From contig NZ_JARVKY010000003.1 of assembly GCF_029813785.1 (NCBI RefSeq), positions 248,001-312,000 of the forward strand: 64,000 nt of DNA. The letters are read 5' to 3'. Shown piece after piece: positions 24,901 to 34,818 of the stretch. A program made the translations under genes and the position numbers. Under the pieces are notes generated by a model. It saw only the letters and a program-made list of their open reading frames with translations. It had not been told where the DNA came from and made no database searches. Position 1 is the stretch's first letter, and each line of letters opens with the position of its first letter. This DNA comes from Streptomyces sp. DH41 (GTDB lineage: Bacteria > Actinomycetota > Actinomycetes > Streptomycetales > Streptomycetaceae).

Positions 24901-25047
24901 CCAGATGCCGATGACCTGATGGGCGATCGAGGCGTGCAGCGGTGAGGGGTCGGCCCTGAGCAGCTCCTCCGCCCGCGCCAGCGCCTCGCCCGGGGCGGCG
25001 AACACCATCGGCAGCAGTTGGAGAACCGAATCGTTTCCCGCTGTCAC
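21970..25047 (-). CDS. TPR-CHAT caspase-like protein
   Basis: A 1025-aa protein. Residues about 10-450 are helical tetratricopeptide-type repeats rich in Ala, Leu, Glu and Arg. A CHAT peptidase domain follows (about 570-1025) with the catalytic His898 in AHIAAHG and Cys938 in LSCCDTA, and an ASGWAF-like end (ATGWAFSAFG). CHAT domains are clan-CD cysteine proteases used in bacterial conflict and signalling. Between the first CHAT strands and the His is a low-complexity insert of about 150 residues holding three 11-residue repeats (around ADDRHADPT). GTG 25047 is chosen as start, since the longer frame would run into the divergent subtilase gene; the ribosome binding site is weak. It diverges from the subtilase/sigma/acidic protein genes, with 143 bp between. 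Confidence 0.88.
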   Translation of the reverse strand: MTAGNDSVLQLLPMVFAAPGEALARAEELLRADPSPLHASIAHQVIGIWQRDFGDTRRALAHLRRARDLAARADSAEREADVLATLGVALVHSGRTREGLAAFERGVARGTGHTRARVLYRRAYVWWVLGRHGEALEDVRRAIQVLRQVDDVIWTARALTLRATVHLALGAVERADADFTAAEALWDTTGQEHDKADAVESRGLAAFRSGDVPAALRLLDEAEERYAELGTPTFMLTIRRCEVLMAAGLAPEALTEADAAIAALDGIGGQSTRKAELLLVAARAARLAGDPQTALARAAVAVRLFAGQRRTWYETHARLVLIEARVATGRGSGRLVADAAAVAERLAAFGAPAAPEASLLAGRIALGLGWTADAERHLAVAARSRHGGPPLARMTGWAAQALRARAAGSARGVLEACRRGLDVLDDHRMTLGASELRARATAQGAELAALAQRASLVSGGPRRLLVWSERWRATVLSAPPTRPPADPALLSGMTAFREIAARAEAARTDGGRPVPALEREQRRLEREIRSRTLHMRGEAPGDGDRFDVGHLLRRLGDDVRLVELAVLDGRVHVLLCGQGRVRRFEAGLLAEAEREAEHVQAGLRRLAHPGAEARLPLVEAAGARLQELLLGPAAEHLGAGPVVVVPPGRLHRVPWALLPALRERVLSVSPSASSWLRAKETTPPPGGRQVLVRGPGLASGGAEVPELADRYGVASRTPGAEDGAEEAWVPSPRDGREAPTAPEGPGDGMPPADDRYADPSQSADDRHAGPTSSADDRHADPTQSAAGGAPGPRAVGRRPSRDDAAAALSPTGRSGATAHPAGGDTRAPAPRRPDDSTGACAGEGAAATPDTARGSRSAHPEGGAGVRGGATVLEGDAARVPRVLRELDGAALAHIAAHGTFRADSPLFSSLRMADGPLIVHDFERLDRSPYRIILSCCDTARFASVGADELLGLVTALLPLGTAGVVACSAPVNDAAVVPLMLALHKGLDAGLSLAEALRDARAALPDDAVHQATGWAFSAFGAA
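22697..22795. repeat. Three 33-bp tandem repeats inside the CHAT gene
   Basis: Units begin at 22697, 22730 and 22763, share CGCGTGCCGGTCATCGGCC at their ends, and code for three in-frame 11-residue repeats in the insert ahead of the catalytic His. Confidence 0.85.
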
Positions 25048-25190
25048 CCCACGGATGGTAGTGCTCCGCAACCGCGCCACACAGGTTCGAGTCTGTATCA
25101 ATCGGCCACCCCCGGACTCTGATTGACGACCGTGGCCGAGACTGTCGGCGCGACCGTCGCCACCATCGCCGCCCCAGTGGAGGAAATGCC

Positions 25191-26624
25191 ATGGCACCAC
25201 AGAGATTCCGCGAGCAGTTCGACCAGATCCAGCGCTCGATGCCGGGCGTCCCGCTGGCGATGGGACCGGACGACTCGGCCGAGTTCTTCTACGAGAAGGG
25301 CATCGTCCTCGCCCGCGACGGCGAGGAGGCCCGCCTCGTGGAGGACACCGTGCGCGACCACTTCACCGCGATGGCCGACCTCACCCCGGACCACGTACGC
25401 CGGGCGAGCCCCGAGTCCAACCGCACCGGCATCACCCGCATCCAGGTCGCCGACCCCGGCGAGGGCGACCGCGGCGGCGACCCCACCGTCGCCCACGCCA
25501 TGCGCTCCCTCAGGACGATGGAGGGACGCGCCGGCCGCCGCCTGATCAGCCGCAACCACGTGGTCTCCATCGCGGTCAACGCCTGCCCCGGCGACGAACC
25601 CGTCCCCGTACCGATCAGCGAACCGCCGAACCCGGCCGCCGCCGGGACGCCGTACGACGCCGGGACCGCCGTCGGCGTCCTCGTCGTCGACACCGGCCTC
25701 ATGCACGACTACCGGTCCTACCCCCTGCTGGCCCACACCGACGGCGACGCCCAGACCAGGGAGTGCGACGACGACGGCGTCCTCCAGCAGTACGTCGGCC
25801 ACGGCACCTTCATCGCCGGACTCGTCGCCGCCGTCGCCCCCAACACCGACGTCACCGTCCTGGGCACCCTCAACGACGCGGGCGCCATCCTGGAGTCCGA
25901 GCTGGGCGAGAAGCTCTTCGAGGCCGTCGACCGGGGCGGCTGGCCCGAGGTCCTCAGCCTCTCCGCCGGCACCTCCAACGGCCGCACCGACGGCCTGCTC
26001 GGCGTCCACGCCTTCATGGAGGAACTGCGCGAACAGCGCACCCTGCTGGTCGCCGCCGCCGGCAACAACGCCAGCGCCACGCCCTTCTGGCCCGCCGCCT
26101 ACGCGGATCTGCCCGGCTGGGAGAAATCGGTCCTGTCGGTCGGCGCGCTGCGCGGCGACGGCGAGTTCGGCGCCTGCTTCAGCAACCACGGCGGCTGGGT
26201 CAAGGCCTACGCCCCCGGCGAGCGCCTCACCAGCGCCCTCACCGGCTTCGGAGCACCCGTGCCGTACGTCTACCAGCACTCCACCTACGACGCCTGCCGA
26301 TACGGCTTCGCCTACGCCTGCACCTGCCAGTACCCCCGGCACAACGGGGTGCTCAGCGAGCCCGGCGAGGCCCCCGCCAAGCCGGACCAGGTGATGTTCG
26401 AGGGGCACGCGCAGTGGAGCGGCACCTCCTTCGCCACCCCCGTGGTCGCGGGCCTGGTCGCCTCCCACATGACGGAGCACAAGGAGCGCGACCCGCGCGC
26501 GGCCCGCAAGCAACTGCTCGCGGCCAACACCGAGTACGCGGAAGTGCGCGGGGCGCACGTGCCCGCGCTGCTGCCGCCCACCTGGCGCCCCGTCACCCTC
26601 GACCCCCCGTCCGGTGGGGCGTGA
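25191..26624 (+). CDS. Cytoplasmic S8 subtilisin-family serine protease
   Basis: A 477-aa subtilase with the triad Asp167 (VVDTGL), His204 (GHGTFIAG) and Ser413 (SGTSFATP), and oxyanion Asn292 (AAGNN). There is no signal peptide or lipobox, so it should act inside the cell. The N-terminal 155 residues are a distinct acidic domain without a known match, perhaps a prodomain or adaptor. An insert of about 45 residues rich in Cys and Tyr (DACRYGFAYACTCQY) precedes the Ser motif and could bind metal. GGAGG sits six nt before ATG 25191. It is the first gene opposite the TPR-CHAT gene and is followed after 71 nt by the sigma factor. Confidence 0.92.
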   Translation: MAPQRFREQFDQIQRSMPGVPLAMGPDDSAEFFYEKGIVLARDGEEARLVEDTVRDHFTAMADLTPDHVRRASPESNRTGITRIQVADPGEGDRGGDPTVAHAMRSLRTMEGRAGRRLISRNHVVSIAVNACPGDEPVPVPISEPPNPAAAGTPYDAGTAVGVLVVDTGLMHDYRSYPLLAHTDGDAQTRECDDDGVLQQYVGHGTFIAGLVAAVAPNTDVTVLGTLNDAGAILESELGEKLFEAVDRGGWPEVLSLSAGTSNGRTDGLLGVHAFMEELREQRTLLVAAAGNNASATPFWPAAYADLPGWEKSVLSVGALRGDGEFGACFSNHGGWVKAYAPGERLTSALTGFGAPVPYVYQHSTYDACRYGFAYACTCQYPRHNGVLSEPGEAPAKPDQVMFEGHAQWSGTSFATPVVAGLVASHMTEHKERDPRAARKQLLAANTEYAEVRGAHVPALLPPTWRPVTLDPPSGGA

Positions 26625-26695
26625 GCGGCCCGATGGCGGGCGGAACCACCCAGTCCACGGCGTACGATGGCGTGTCGTACACGAGGGGTGGGACC

Positions 26696-27271
26696 GTGGA
26701 CCGTGCAGATGTCGGGGTGCTCGTCCAGTTGGCCGCCGACGGGGACGCGGCCGCCTGGAAGTCACTGGTGGACGGGCTGGGCCCGCTGGTGTGGTCCGTC
26801 GTACGGGCCCACGGGCTGTCCGACGCCGACGCGCACGAGGTGTACCAGACCGCCTGGTTCCGGTTCGCCCAGCACCTGGGGCGGATCCGCGAACCGGAGA
26901 AGACCGGCTCCTGGCTGGCGAGCACGGCACGGCACGAGTGTCTGAAGCTGCTCAAGGCGTCGAAACGGTGGACACCGACCGACGACCCGCAGCTCCTCGA
27001 CCGGCCGAGCGAGGAGCGTACGCCCGAGGAGTCGGTGCTCGACTCCGAGGAAGCCGCCGCGCAGACCGAGCGCGTGCGCCGGCTGTGGCAGGAGTTCGAG
27101 CAGATGGGCGAGCGGTGCCGCCAGTTGCTGCGGGTACTGATCTCCTCGCCGCCGCCCAGTTACCAGGAGGTGTCCGCCGCGCTGGGAATCGCGGTGGGCA
27201 GCATCGGGCCGATGCGCCAGCGCTGTCTGCGCCGGCTGCGCGCCCGTCTAGAGGCACGGGGGACGATATGA
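26696..27271 (+). CDS. ECF-like sigma-70 family factor
   Basis: A 191-aa sigma factor. Region 2 spans about 5-75 (LVWSVVRAHGLSDADAHEVY and TAWFRFAQHLGRI) and region 4 about 125-185 (CRQLLRVLISSPPPSYQEVS, then a helix-turn-helix ending SIGPMRQRCLRRLRARL). GTG 26696 is taken as start, with GAGGGGTGGGA upstream. A GGAAC element at 26642-26646 followed by CGTA about 14 nt later is an ECF-like promoter candidate that could mean autoregulation. It overlaps the next gene by ATGA, so the sigma factor and the acidic protein are made together, as with many sigma/anti-sigma pairs. Confidence 0.9.
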   Translation: MDRADVGVLVQLAADGDAAAWKSLVDGLGPLVWSVVRAHGLSDADAHEVYQTAWFRFAQHLGRIREPEKTGSWLASTARHECLKLLKASKRWTPTDDPQLLDRPSEERTPEESVLDSEEAAAQTERVRRLWQEFEQMGERCRQLLRVLISSPPPSYQEVSAALGIAVGSIGPMRQRCLRRLRARLEARGTI

Positions 27272-27762
27272 GCGACACGCACGACGACTTCGGGGACGAA
27301 CGGTCCGATCAGGCCTTCACGGACGACGAACTCGCCACCGGCCTCCTGGAGGAGGAGCTCCGGCAGGCCGCGGCGATCCTCGACCCGGTCCCGACGGGGC
27401 TGCGGCAGGTCGCCGTCGACGCCTTCGCGCTGCACGACCTGGACGCCCGCGTCGCCGAGCTGACCTTCGACTCGCTGGTCGACGCCATCCCGGTCAGAGG
27501 AGAGACGGACCCGCCGCGGATGCTGACCTTCCGCGCGGACGACGTGACCGTCGACGTCGAGGTGACCTCCGACGGCCTGATCGGTCAGGTGCTGCCGCCG
27601 GGCCCGGCCCGGATCGAGGTGCTGAGCGGGCCGCTGGCCCATGCCCGGCTGGCGGCGGACGACCTGGGCCGGTTCACCGGCGAGGCCCCGCCCACCGGCC
27701 CGTTCGCGCTGCGGCTGCGGACCGGCCGGGAGGTGGTCGTGACGGAGTGGCTGCGCGCCTGA
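27268..27762 (+). CDS. 164-aa acidic protein coupled to the sigma gene (unknown; possible sigma partner)
   Basis: The gene starts in an ATGA overlap with the sigma factor. The product is strongly acidic at the N-terminus (SDTHDDFGDERSDQAFTDDE), then helical to about residue 75 and beta-rich at the C-terminus, with no membrane segment and no Cys/His zinc motif of a classical ZAS anti-sigma factor. I do not recognise the family. Its position suggests that it binds the sigma factor or is a substrate of the adjacent CHAT or subtilase proteases. The arrangement recalls type III-E CRISPR loci, where a TPR-CHAT protease cleaves a protein that holds back a sigma factor; that parallel is inference only. 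Confidence 0.7.
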   Translation: MSDTHDDFGDERSDQAFTDDELATGLLEEELRQAAAILDPVPTGLRQVAVDAFALHDLDARVAELTFDSLVDAIPVRGETDPPRMLTFRADDVTVDVEVTSDGLIGQVLPPGPARIEVLSGPLAHARLAADDLGRFTGEAPPTGPFALRLRTGREVVVTEWLRA

Positions 27763-27774
27763 GCCCGCCGCCTG

Positions 27775-29013
27775 TCAGGCCCCGGACCCGGACCAGACGC
27801 AGGGCAGGGTGCGCGGTCCGCGGATCATGGTCTTGCGGCGCCAGGGCACCTGGTCGGCGGGGACCGCGAGCCGCAGCCCCGGCAGCCGCTCCAGCAGCGT
27901 GTCGACGAGCAGCTCGGTCTGCGTCCGGGCGAGGACGGCACCCGTGCAGAAGTGGTGCCCGTTGCCGAAGGCCAGGTGCGGGTTGGGATCGCGGTCGAAG
28001 TCGATCCGGTCGGGGTCGGGGAAGACGTCCGGGTCCCGGTTGGCGGCGAGGTAGGACACGTACACGGGGTCGCCGGCACTGACGCGCACCCCGTGCACGT
28101 CGACGTCCTCCAGGGCGATGCGGGCGAGACCCACCGAGGTGCGGTGCGAGATCCAGCGCAGCAGCTCGTCCAGGGCCCTGCCCCGCGCCTCGGGACGCTC
28201 CCGCATCCGGGCCATCAGCTCGGGGCGGGTCAGCAGCAGGTACAGCATCTGCCCCACGTTGTGGGTGACGGCCTCGCCGCCGATCTGCAGCGGCCCGGCC
28301 AGGCCCACGGCCTCCGTCTCGTCCACCTCGCCGCGGCCCACGGCGGCGCCGAGCATCGAGTACACGTCGTCGCCGGTGCCGCCGGCGCGGGCCCGGACGG
28401 TCTCCGTGATCCACCCGTACAGGCCCTGCTTCGCCCGCTCGGCGGCCTCGGCGCCGCCCGAGGTGGAGATGATCTGCCGCGTCCACGCGTGTACACGCTC
28501 CCGGTCGGCGGCCGGCACCCCCATCACCTCGCTGACGACGGCGATCGGGAACGGCTCCAGGACCCGCTCGACCAGATCCGCCGGTGGCCCGTCCCGGACG
28601 ACCTCGTCCACCAGGCCGTCGAGGATCTCCCGCGCCCGGGGCCGCAGCTTCTTCGCGGCGCCCACGGTGAAGGCCCCCGCGACCGCGCGCCGCAGCCGGT
28701 TGTGGTCGGGCTGGTCGGCGAAGGCGAGCGAGCCGGGGCGTGGCTTGAAGTGCGGGGCGAGCCGCGTGATCTGCCGCTTCGTCACCTCCGCCCGCCCGAA
28801 CCGCGGATCGTTGGTGATCGCCTTCACGTCGTCGTACCGGGTGGCCAGCCACGCCCAGCCCTCGCCGTGCGGCAGCCGGACGCGGGTCAGGGGTCCCTCG
28901 CGCATCAGATCGGCGAGGACCGGATCGAACCGAGGACCGTCCAGATCGAGGGCGGGCCAGTCCCGTACCGGGGGCGGGGACTGGCCGGTCAGCGTGGTGG
29001 TCTCCTGCGTCAT
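27775..29013 (-). CDS. Cytochrome P450, CYP158A-like
   Basis: A 412-aa soluble bacterial P450. The haem-binding loop is FGNGHHFCTG near residue 350, the ExxR pair is in DELLRWISHR near 288, and the I-helix reads GGEAVTHN in place of the usual AGxxT. The N-terminal PPVRDWPALDL, the LTRLAPHF-like and IGGEAVT segments and the C-terminal MIRGPRTLP closely follow CYP158A2, the S. coelicolor enzyme that couples flaviolin. Those genes normally sit beside a type III polyketide synthase (RppA) and a cupin; neither is here, so the partner may be elsewhere or the substrate may differ. It converges on the 164-aa protein gene. Confidence 0.9.
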   Translation of the reverse strand: MTQETTTLTGQSPPPVRDWPALDLDGPRFDPVLADLMREGPLTRVRLPHGEGWAWLATRYDDVKAITNDPRFGRAEVTKRQITRLAPHFKPRPGSLAFADQPDHNRLRRAVAGAFTVGAAKKLRPRAREILDGLVDEVVRDGPPADLVERVLEPFPIAVVSEVMGVPAADRERVHAWTRQIISTSGGAEAAERAKQGLYGWITETVRARAGGTGDDVYSMLGAAVGRGEVDETEAVGLAGPLQIGGEAVTHNVGQMLYLLLTRPELMARMRERPEARGRALDELLRWISHRTSVGLARIALEDVDVHGVRVSAGDPVYVSYLAANRDPDVFPDPDRIDFDRDPNPHLAFGNGHHFCTGAVLARTQTELLVDTLLERLPGLRLAVPADQVPWRRKTMIRGPRTLPCVWSGSGA

Positions 29014-29080
29014 GCCCCCACCCTCACCGCGCCCCGGGGCGGCTGTCGCGCGGGAATGCTCCAGCCGGGCGGACCGGAAG

Positions 29081-29878
29081 TCAGCCCGACACGGCGTCGA
29101 CGAGCGCCGCCAGTGACCCGGCGAGGCGCGACAGGCCGGGTCCGGCCGGACCGCCCGGCTCGGTCATGTAGGTGTCCCGGCGGATCTCCACCATCAGCGC
29201 ACCGACCTCACGCCGCTTCCCGTAGAAGTCCAGCGGCACGTACGTCCCGCTGAACGGGCTGTCCAGACCCGTCTCCCCGCACGGGGCGAACGCCTCCCCG
29301 GCGGCGGCGAGCAGCTCGGGCGGCGTGTGGAACTCGTCGGTGCCCAGGCAGACCGGCGGGCGTGGGCCCTCGCCGTGCAGCTCGTAGGGGAGCGGTTCGG
29401 TGGGGTAGGAGTGCACGTCGATGATCACGGCGCGTCCGGTGGCGGCGAGCCGGCCGGCGACCGCCTCGGTCATCGCCCGCGCGTACGGCCGGAAGTACCG
29501 CTCGATCAGCGGCTGAGGGTCGGTGCCGTCGGGCCGCAGGACCTCGCGGTGCGACGTGCGCGTGTACACGGCGCCCATTCCGACGGCCGTCATCTCCTCC
29601 CGCTCGTCCGGGAACCGCTCCGGGTCGACGACCAGCCGCGACGTCCGGTTGACGAAGCGCCAGGGCGTGAGGCCCGCCAGCCCGGCCGCCGCCTCGGCGA
29701 TCCGGGCCGTGTGCGAGTCGGTGATGTGGTCCAGCTCCCGTTCCAGCGCCGCGTCGTCCAGGACGATGCCGGGGCGGACGTCGGCCGGTATCCGCCGTGA
29801 GGAGTGCGGCACGTGGAGGATCACGGGCGACGCGGGGTCGCCGGGGACGAACTCGAAGGACGCGGGGGCGTCGGACAC
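29081..29878 (-). CDS. N-formylglutamate amidohydrolase family protein
   Basis: A 265-aa zinc hydrolase-like protein. [12 protein letters not shown] near residue 20 is the family's N-terminal metal motif, [10 protein letters not shown] follows near 47, [11 protein letters not shown] near 145, and a late VEIRRDTYM. The family releases formate from N-formylglutamate in histidine breakdown and also includes peptidoglycan-like amidohydrolases; no hut genes are nearby, so the exact substrate is open. GTG 29878 has GGAG eight nt upstream and is preferred over the longer frame to 29920. It follows isocitrate dehydrogenase on the same strand, across a terminator. Confidence 0.82.
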   Translation of the reverse strand: MSDAPASFEFVPGDPASPVILHVPHSSRRIPADVRPGIVLDDAALERELDHITDSHTARIAEAAAGLAGLTPWRFVNRTSRLVVDPERFPDEREEMTAVGMGAVYTRTSHREVLRPDGTDPQPLIERYFRPYARAMTEAVAGRLAATGRAVIIDVHSYPTEPLPYELHGEGPRPPVCLGTDEFHTPPELLAAAGEAFAPCGETGLDSPFSGTYVPLDFYGKRREVGALMVEIRRDTYMTEPGGPAGPGLSRLAGSLAALVDAVSG

Positions 29879-29915
29879 GGGGCTTGCTCCACGAAGACGA
29901 AGGGACGAGACGGAC

Positions 29916-29951
29916 GGCACCCCGCCTCCTGGGGAACGGAGACGGGGTGCC
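29916..29951 (-). terminator. Terminator after isocitrate dehydrogenase
   Basis: GGCACCCCG (29916-29924) and CGGGGTGCC (29943-29951) form a 9-bp stem that can extend inward with CCTCC/GGAG. It begins 25 nt after the isocitrate dehydrogenase stop. Confidence 0.65.
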
Positions 29952-29975
29952 GCGGGCCCTGAGGTGGGGCGAGGA

Positions 29976-32390
<2,415 letters not shown>

Positions 32391-33470
32391 TCAGGCGAGC
32401 GGGACGACGTCCTCGCCCGCCCGCTGCTGCGGGAACACCACGGCCCCCTGCTGCAGCGCGACCGTCCGGGCGGGCGCCGGAATACGGATGTCCTCCTCGC
32501 GGTAGCGCCGGTGGAGGCGCTTGATGAACTCGTGCTTGATCCGGTACTGGTCGCTGAACTCTCCGACGCCCAGGATCACCGTGAAGCCGATCCGCGAGTC
32601 GCCGAACGTGTGGAAACGCACCGCGGGCTCGTGTTCCGGCACCGCGCCGGTGATCTCGGTCATCACCTCGGCGACCACCTCGGTCGTCACCCGCTCCACG
32701 TGCTCCAGGTCACTGTCGTAGGACACGCCGACCTGGACCATGATGGTCAGCTGCTGCTCGGGCCGCATGAAGTTGGTCATGTTCGACTTCGCGAGCTGGC
32801 CGTTCGGGATCACGACCAGGTTGTTGGACAGGTCGCGGACGGTGGTCTGCCGCCAGTTGATGTCCTCGACGTAGCCGTCCTCGCCGCTGCTGAGCTGGAT
32901 GTAGTCACCCGGCTGCACGGTCTTCGAGGCCAGGATGTGGACGCCCGCGAAGAGGTTGGCCAGTGTGTCCTGCAGGGCCAGCGCGACCGCCAGACCGCCG
33001 ACGCCCAGGGCGGTGAGCAGCGGCGCTATGGAGACGCCCACCGACTGCAGCATCACCAGGAAGCCGATGGACAGCACCAGGATGCGGGTGATGTTGACGA
33101 AGATGGTGGCCGACCCGGCGACCCCGGAGCGGGACAGTGTCACCGTGCGCACCAGGCCGGCGACCACCCGGGCCGCCGACACCGTCACCACGAAGATCAG
33201 CAGCATCGTCAGCACCTGGTTGACGCCGTGCTGCACCGCCCGCGTCAGCGGCAGCGCCGCCGCCGCACCCGCCACGCCGCCCGCGACCGCCGCCCAGGGC
33301 GCCACGGTGCGCAGCGCTGCCACGATGACGTCGTCGCCGCTCCAGCGGGTGCGCCCGGCGTGCCCCGCCAGCCAGCGCAGCAGCATGCGCAGCAGGAACG
33401 CCCCCAGGAGGCCCGCCGCCAGCGCGATACCGGCGGGAACCAGGTGGTCCATGGTCGGGTCGTCCGTCAC
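32391..33470 (-). CDS. MscS-family mechanosensitive channel
   Basis: A 359-aa membrane protein with about four or five N-terminal membrane helices. The MscS pore helix is rich in Gly and Ala (LLTALGVGGLAVALALQDTL, about 150-172), then the beta domain FAGVHILASKTVQPGDYI and a mixed alpha/beta C-terminal domain. Such channels open under membrane tension to release osmolytes. GTG 33470 has GGAGG six nt upstream. The gene stands alone, 195 bp upstream of isocitrate dehydrogenase. Confidence 0.92.
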   Translation of the reverse strand: MTDDPTMDHLVPAGIALAAGLLGAFLLRMLLRWLAGHAGRTRWSGDDVIVAALRTVAPWAAVAGGVAGAAAALPLTRAVQHGVNQVLTMLLIFVVTVSAARVVAGLVRTVTLSRSGVAGSATIFVNITRILVLSIGFLVMLQSVGVSIAPLLTALGVGGLAVALALQDTLANLFAGVHILASKTVQPGDYIQLSSGEDGYVEDINWRQTTVRDLSNNLVVIPNGQLAKSNMTNFMRPEQQLTIMVQVGVSYDSDLEHVERVTTEVVAEVMTEITGAVPEHEPAVRFHTFGDSRIGFTVILGVGEFSDQYRIKHEFIKRLHRRYREEDIRIPAPARTVALQQGAVVFPQQRAGEDVVPLA

Positions 33471-33693
33471 CGGCCACCTCCAGGGGGCACGGCCGCGGCG
33501 AAGTCCCTCGCCGACGGCCGGATGTGAAGTCTCGTCACGTCGTCACCTGCTCGATACCTGCTGGACTGGGAATGCGCGATCGCCCCGGCCCGCAAGGCAG
33601 TTCGACCGGCGCGACCGTTCATCCTGCCGTATCCCGGGCAGTGGTCGGTACCGCGCACAGGAGCGCGGAGGAGCGAGGCGAGGCGTTTCGGCC

Positions 33694-34698
33694 TCAGATC
33701 ACCCTCATCCGTACCAGCGCGGCCAGCGTCAGAGCCCCCGGCAGCAGCGGCAGCCACACGGTCATCAGCCGGAACGCGAGCACCACCGCCGTGGCCACGG
33801 CGGCCGGGCCGCCCGCCGCCACCAGCGCCACGACCAGCGCCGCCTCCACCGAACCGATACCGCCCGGCGTGGGCACCAGCGCCACCGCGACCGTCGCCGC
33901 CAGATACGCCACCGCCATGTGCGCGGCCGGCACCGGCAACCCCAGCGACCGCCCCACCAGGACCAGCGCCGCCGCCTGGAGCGCGGGGAAGGTGAACGCG
34001 CCGCCCCACAGTGCCAGCGCCCGCGCCGGGCGGGTGTGCACCGAACGCGCCTCGCCGAGCGCCGTCCGCAGGAAGGAGACCACCGCCGCACGCAGCCGCG
34101 GCACCAGCGCGAGCACGCCCGCCGCCACCACCGGCACCGCGCCCACGACGATCAGCAGCGGCCCCGCGGCCCCCTCGGGCAGCAGCGTGCCGAGCCGCAA
34201 CGCGCCCGGGAACACGATCAGCAGGACACCCAGCAGGGCGACGCGTCCGACGCTCTCCGCCAGCAGATACAGGGCGAGGGCGGCCGAGGAGCGGGCGAGC
34301 GGCAGCCCGCACACCGCCATGAACCGCAGGTTGACCGCGCTCGCGCCCAGCCCCGTCGGCAGCAGGTGGTTGGCCGCGCCCGCCGCGAACTGGGCGGCGA
34401 GCAGCCGCCGCCGGGGCAGCCGTTCCACCACGGCGCCCTGCCGGGTGCAGGCCGCGGCGACCCAGGTCAGACAGGTCGCGCAGGCCGCGGCCAGCAACCA
34501 GGGCCACCGGGCCGTGGCGAGATGGCCGAAGCCCTCGGCGAGCACGGACCGGTGCCGCACCGCGACCACCGTGACCAACAACGGCGGAAGCACGCAGAAG
34601 ACCCGCCGGAGCAGCCGGACACGGCCGTCGCGGCGGACGGGGAGGCGGCCGGGGCCGCGGCCGGAGACGGTCGGCTCGGGGAGTTCTACCGCTGTCAC
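33694..34698 (-). CDS. YbhN/UPF0104 (lysylphosphatidylglycerol synthase TM-like) membrane protein
   Basis: A 334-aa protein with about eight membrane segments. AAQFAAGAANHLLPTGLGAS near residue 110 and ALVPTPGGIGSVEAALV near 280 are the two signature loops of the UPF0104 family, which is related to the flippase half of MprF. The role is not firmly known; lipid flipping or modification is likely. GTG 34698 lies ten nt after AGGGGGA. It diverges from the ABC exporter. Confidence 0.85.
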   Translation of the reverse strand: MTAVELPEPTVSGRGPGRLPVRRDGRVRLLRRVFCVLPPLLVTVVAVRHRSVLAEGFGHLATARWPWLLAAACATCLTWVAAACTRQGAVVERLPRRRLLAAQFAAGAANHLLPTGLGASAVNLRFMAVCGLPLARSSAALALYLLAESVGRVALLGVLLIVFPGALRLGTLLPEGAAGPLLIVVGAVPVVAAGVLALVPRLRAAVVSFLRTALGEARSVHTRPARALALWGGAFTFPALQAAALVLVGRSLGLPVPAAHMAVAYLAATVAVALVPTPGGIGSVEAALVVALVAAGGPAAVATAVVLAFRLMTVWLPLLPGALTLAALVRMRVI

Positions 34699-34780
34699 AC
34701 CACAAGAGATTCCCCCTGCGGCGCCAACTACGGATGGCCGACGCGCGGACGAGTGCTTACGGATGGCGGACGACCGGTCC

Positions 34781-34811
34781 TTGACCTCAAGTTTGATCGA
34801 GGTTCTACCGT
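34781..34811 (+). promoter_or_regulatory. SoxR/MerR-type promoter of the ABC exporter
   Basis: The -35 TTGACC (34781-34786) and -10 TACCGT (34806-34811) are separated by 19 bp, the overlong spacing typical of MerR-family promoters. The spacer holds the imperfect dyad CCTCAAGTTTGATCGAGG, close to the SoxR box CCTCAAGTTAACTTGAGG. The -10 is only 7 bp upstream of the start codon. Confidence 0.75.
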
Positions 34812-34818
34812 CACTCGC

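Noticed and set aside
21494..24945. Very long plus-strand frames overlapping the CHAT gene
   Set aside because: The translations are Arg/Pro/Ala/Ser-rich without motifs, while the minus-strand frame holds the TPR and CHAT signatures.
26696..27762. Classical sigma/ZAS anti-sigma pair
   Set aside because: The coupled 164-aa protein has no HxxxCxxC zinc motif and no membrane helix, so calling it an anti-sigma factor would go beyond the sequence.
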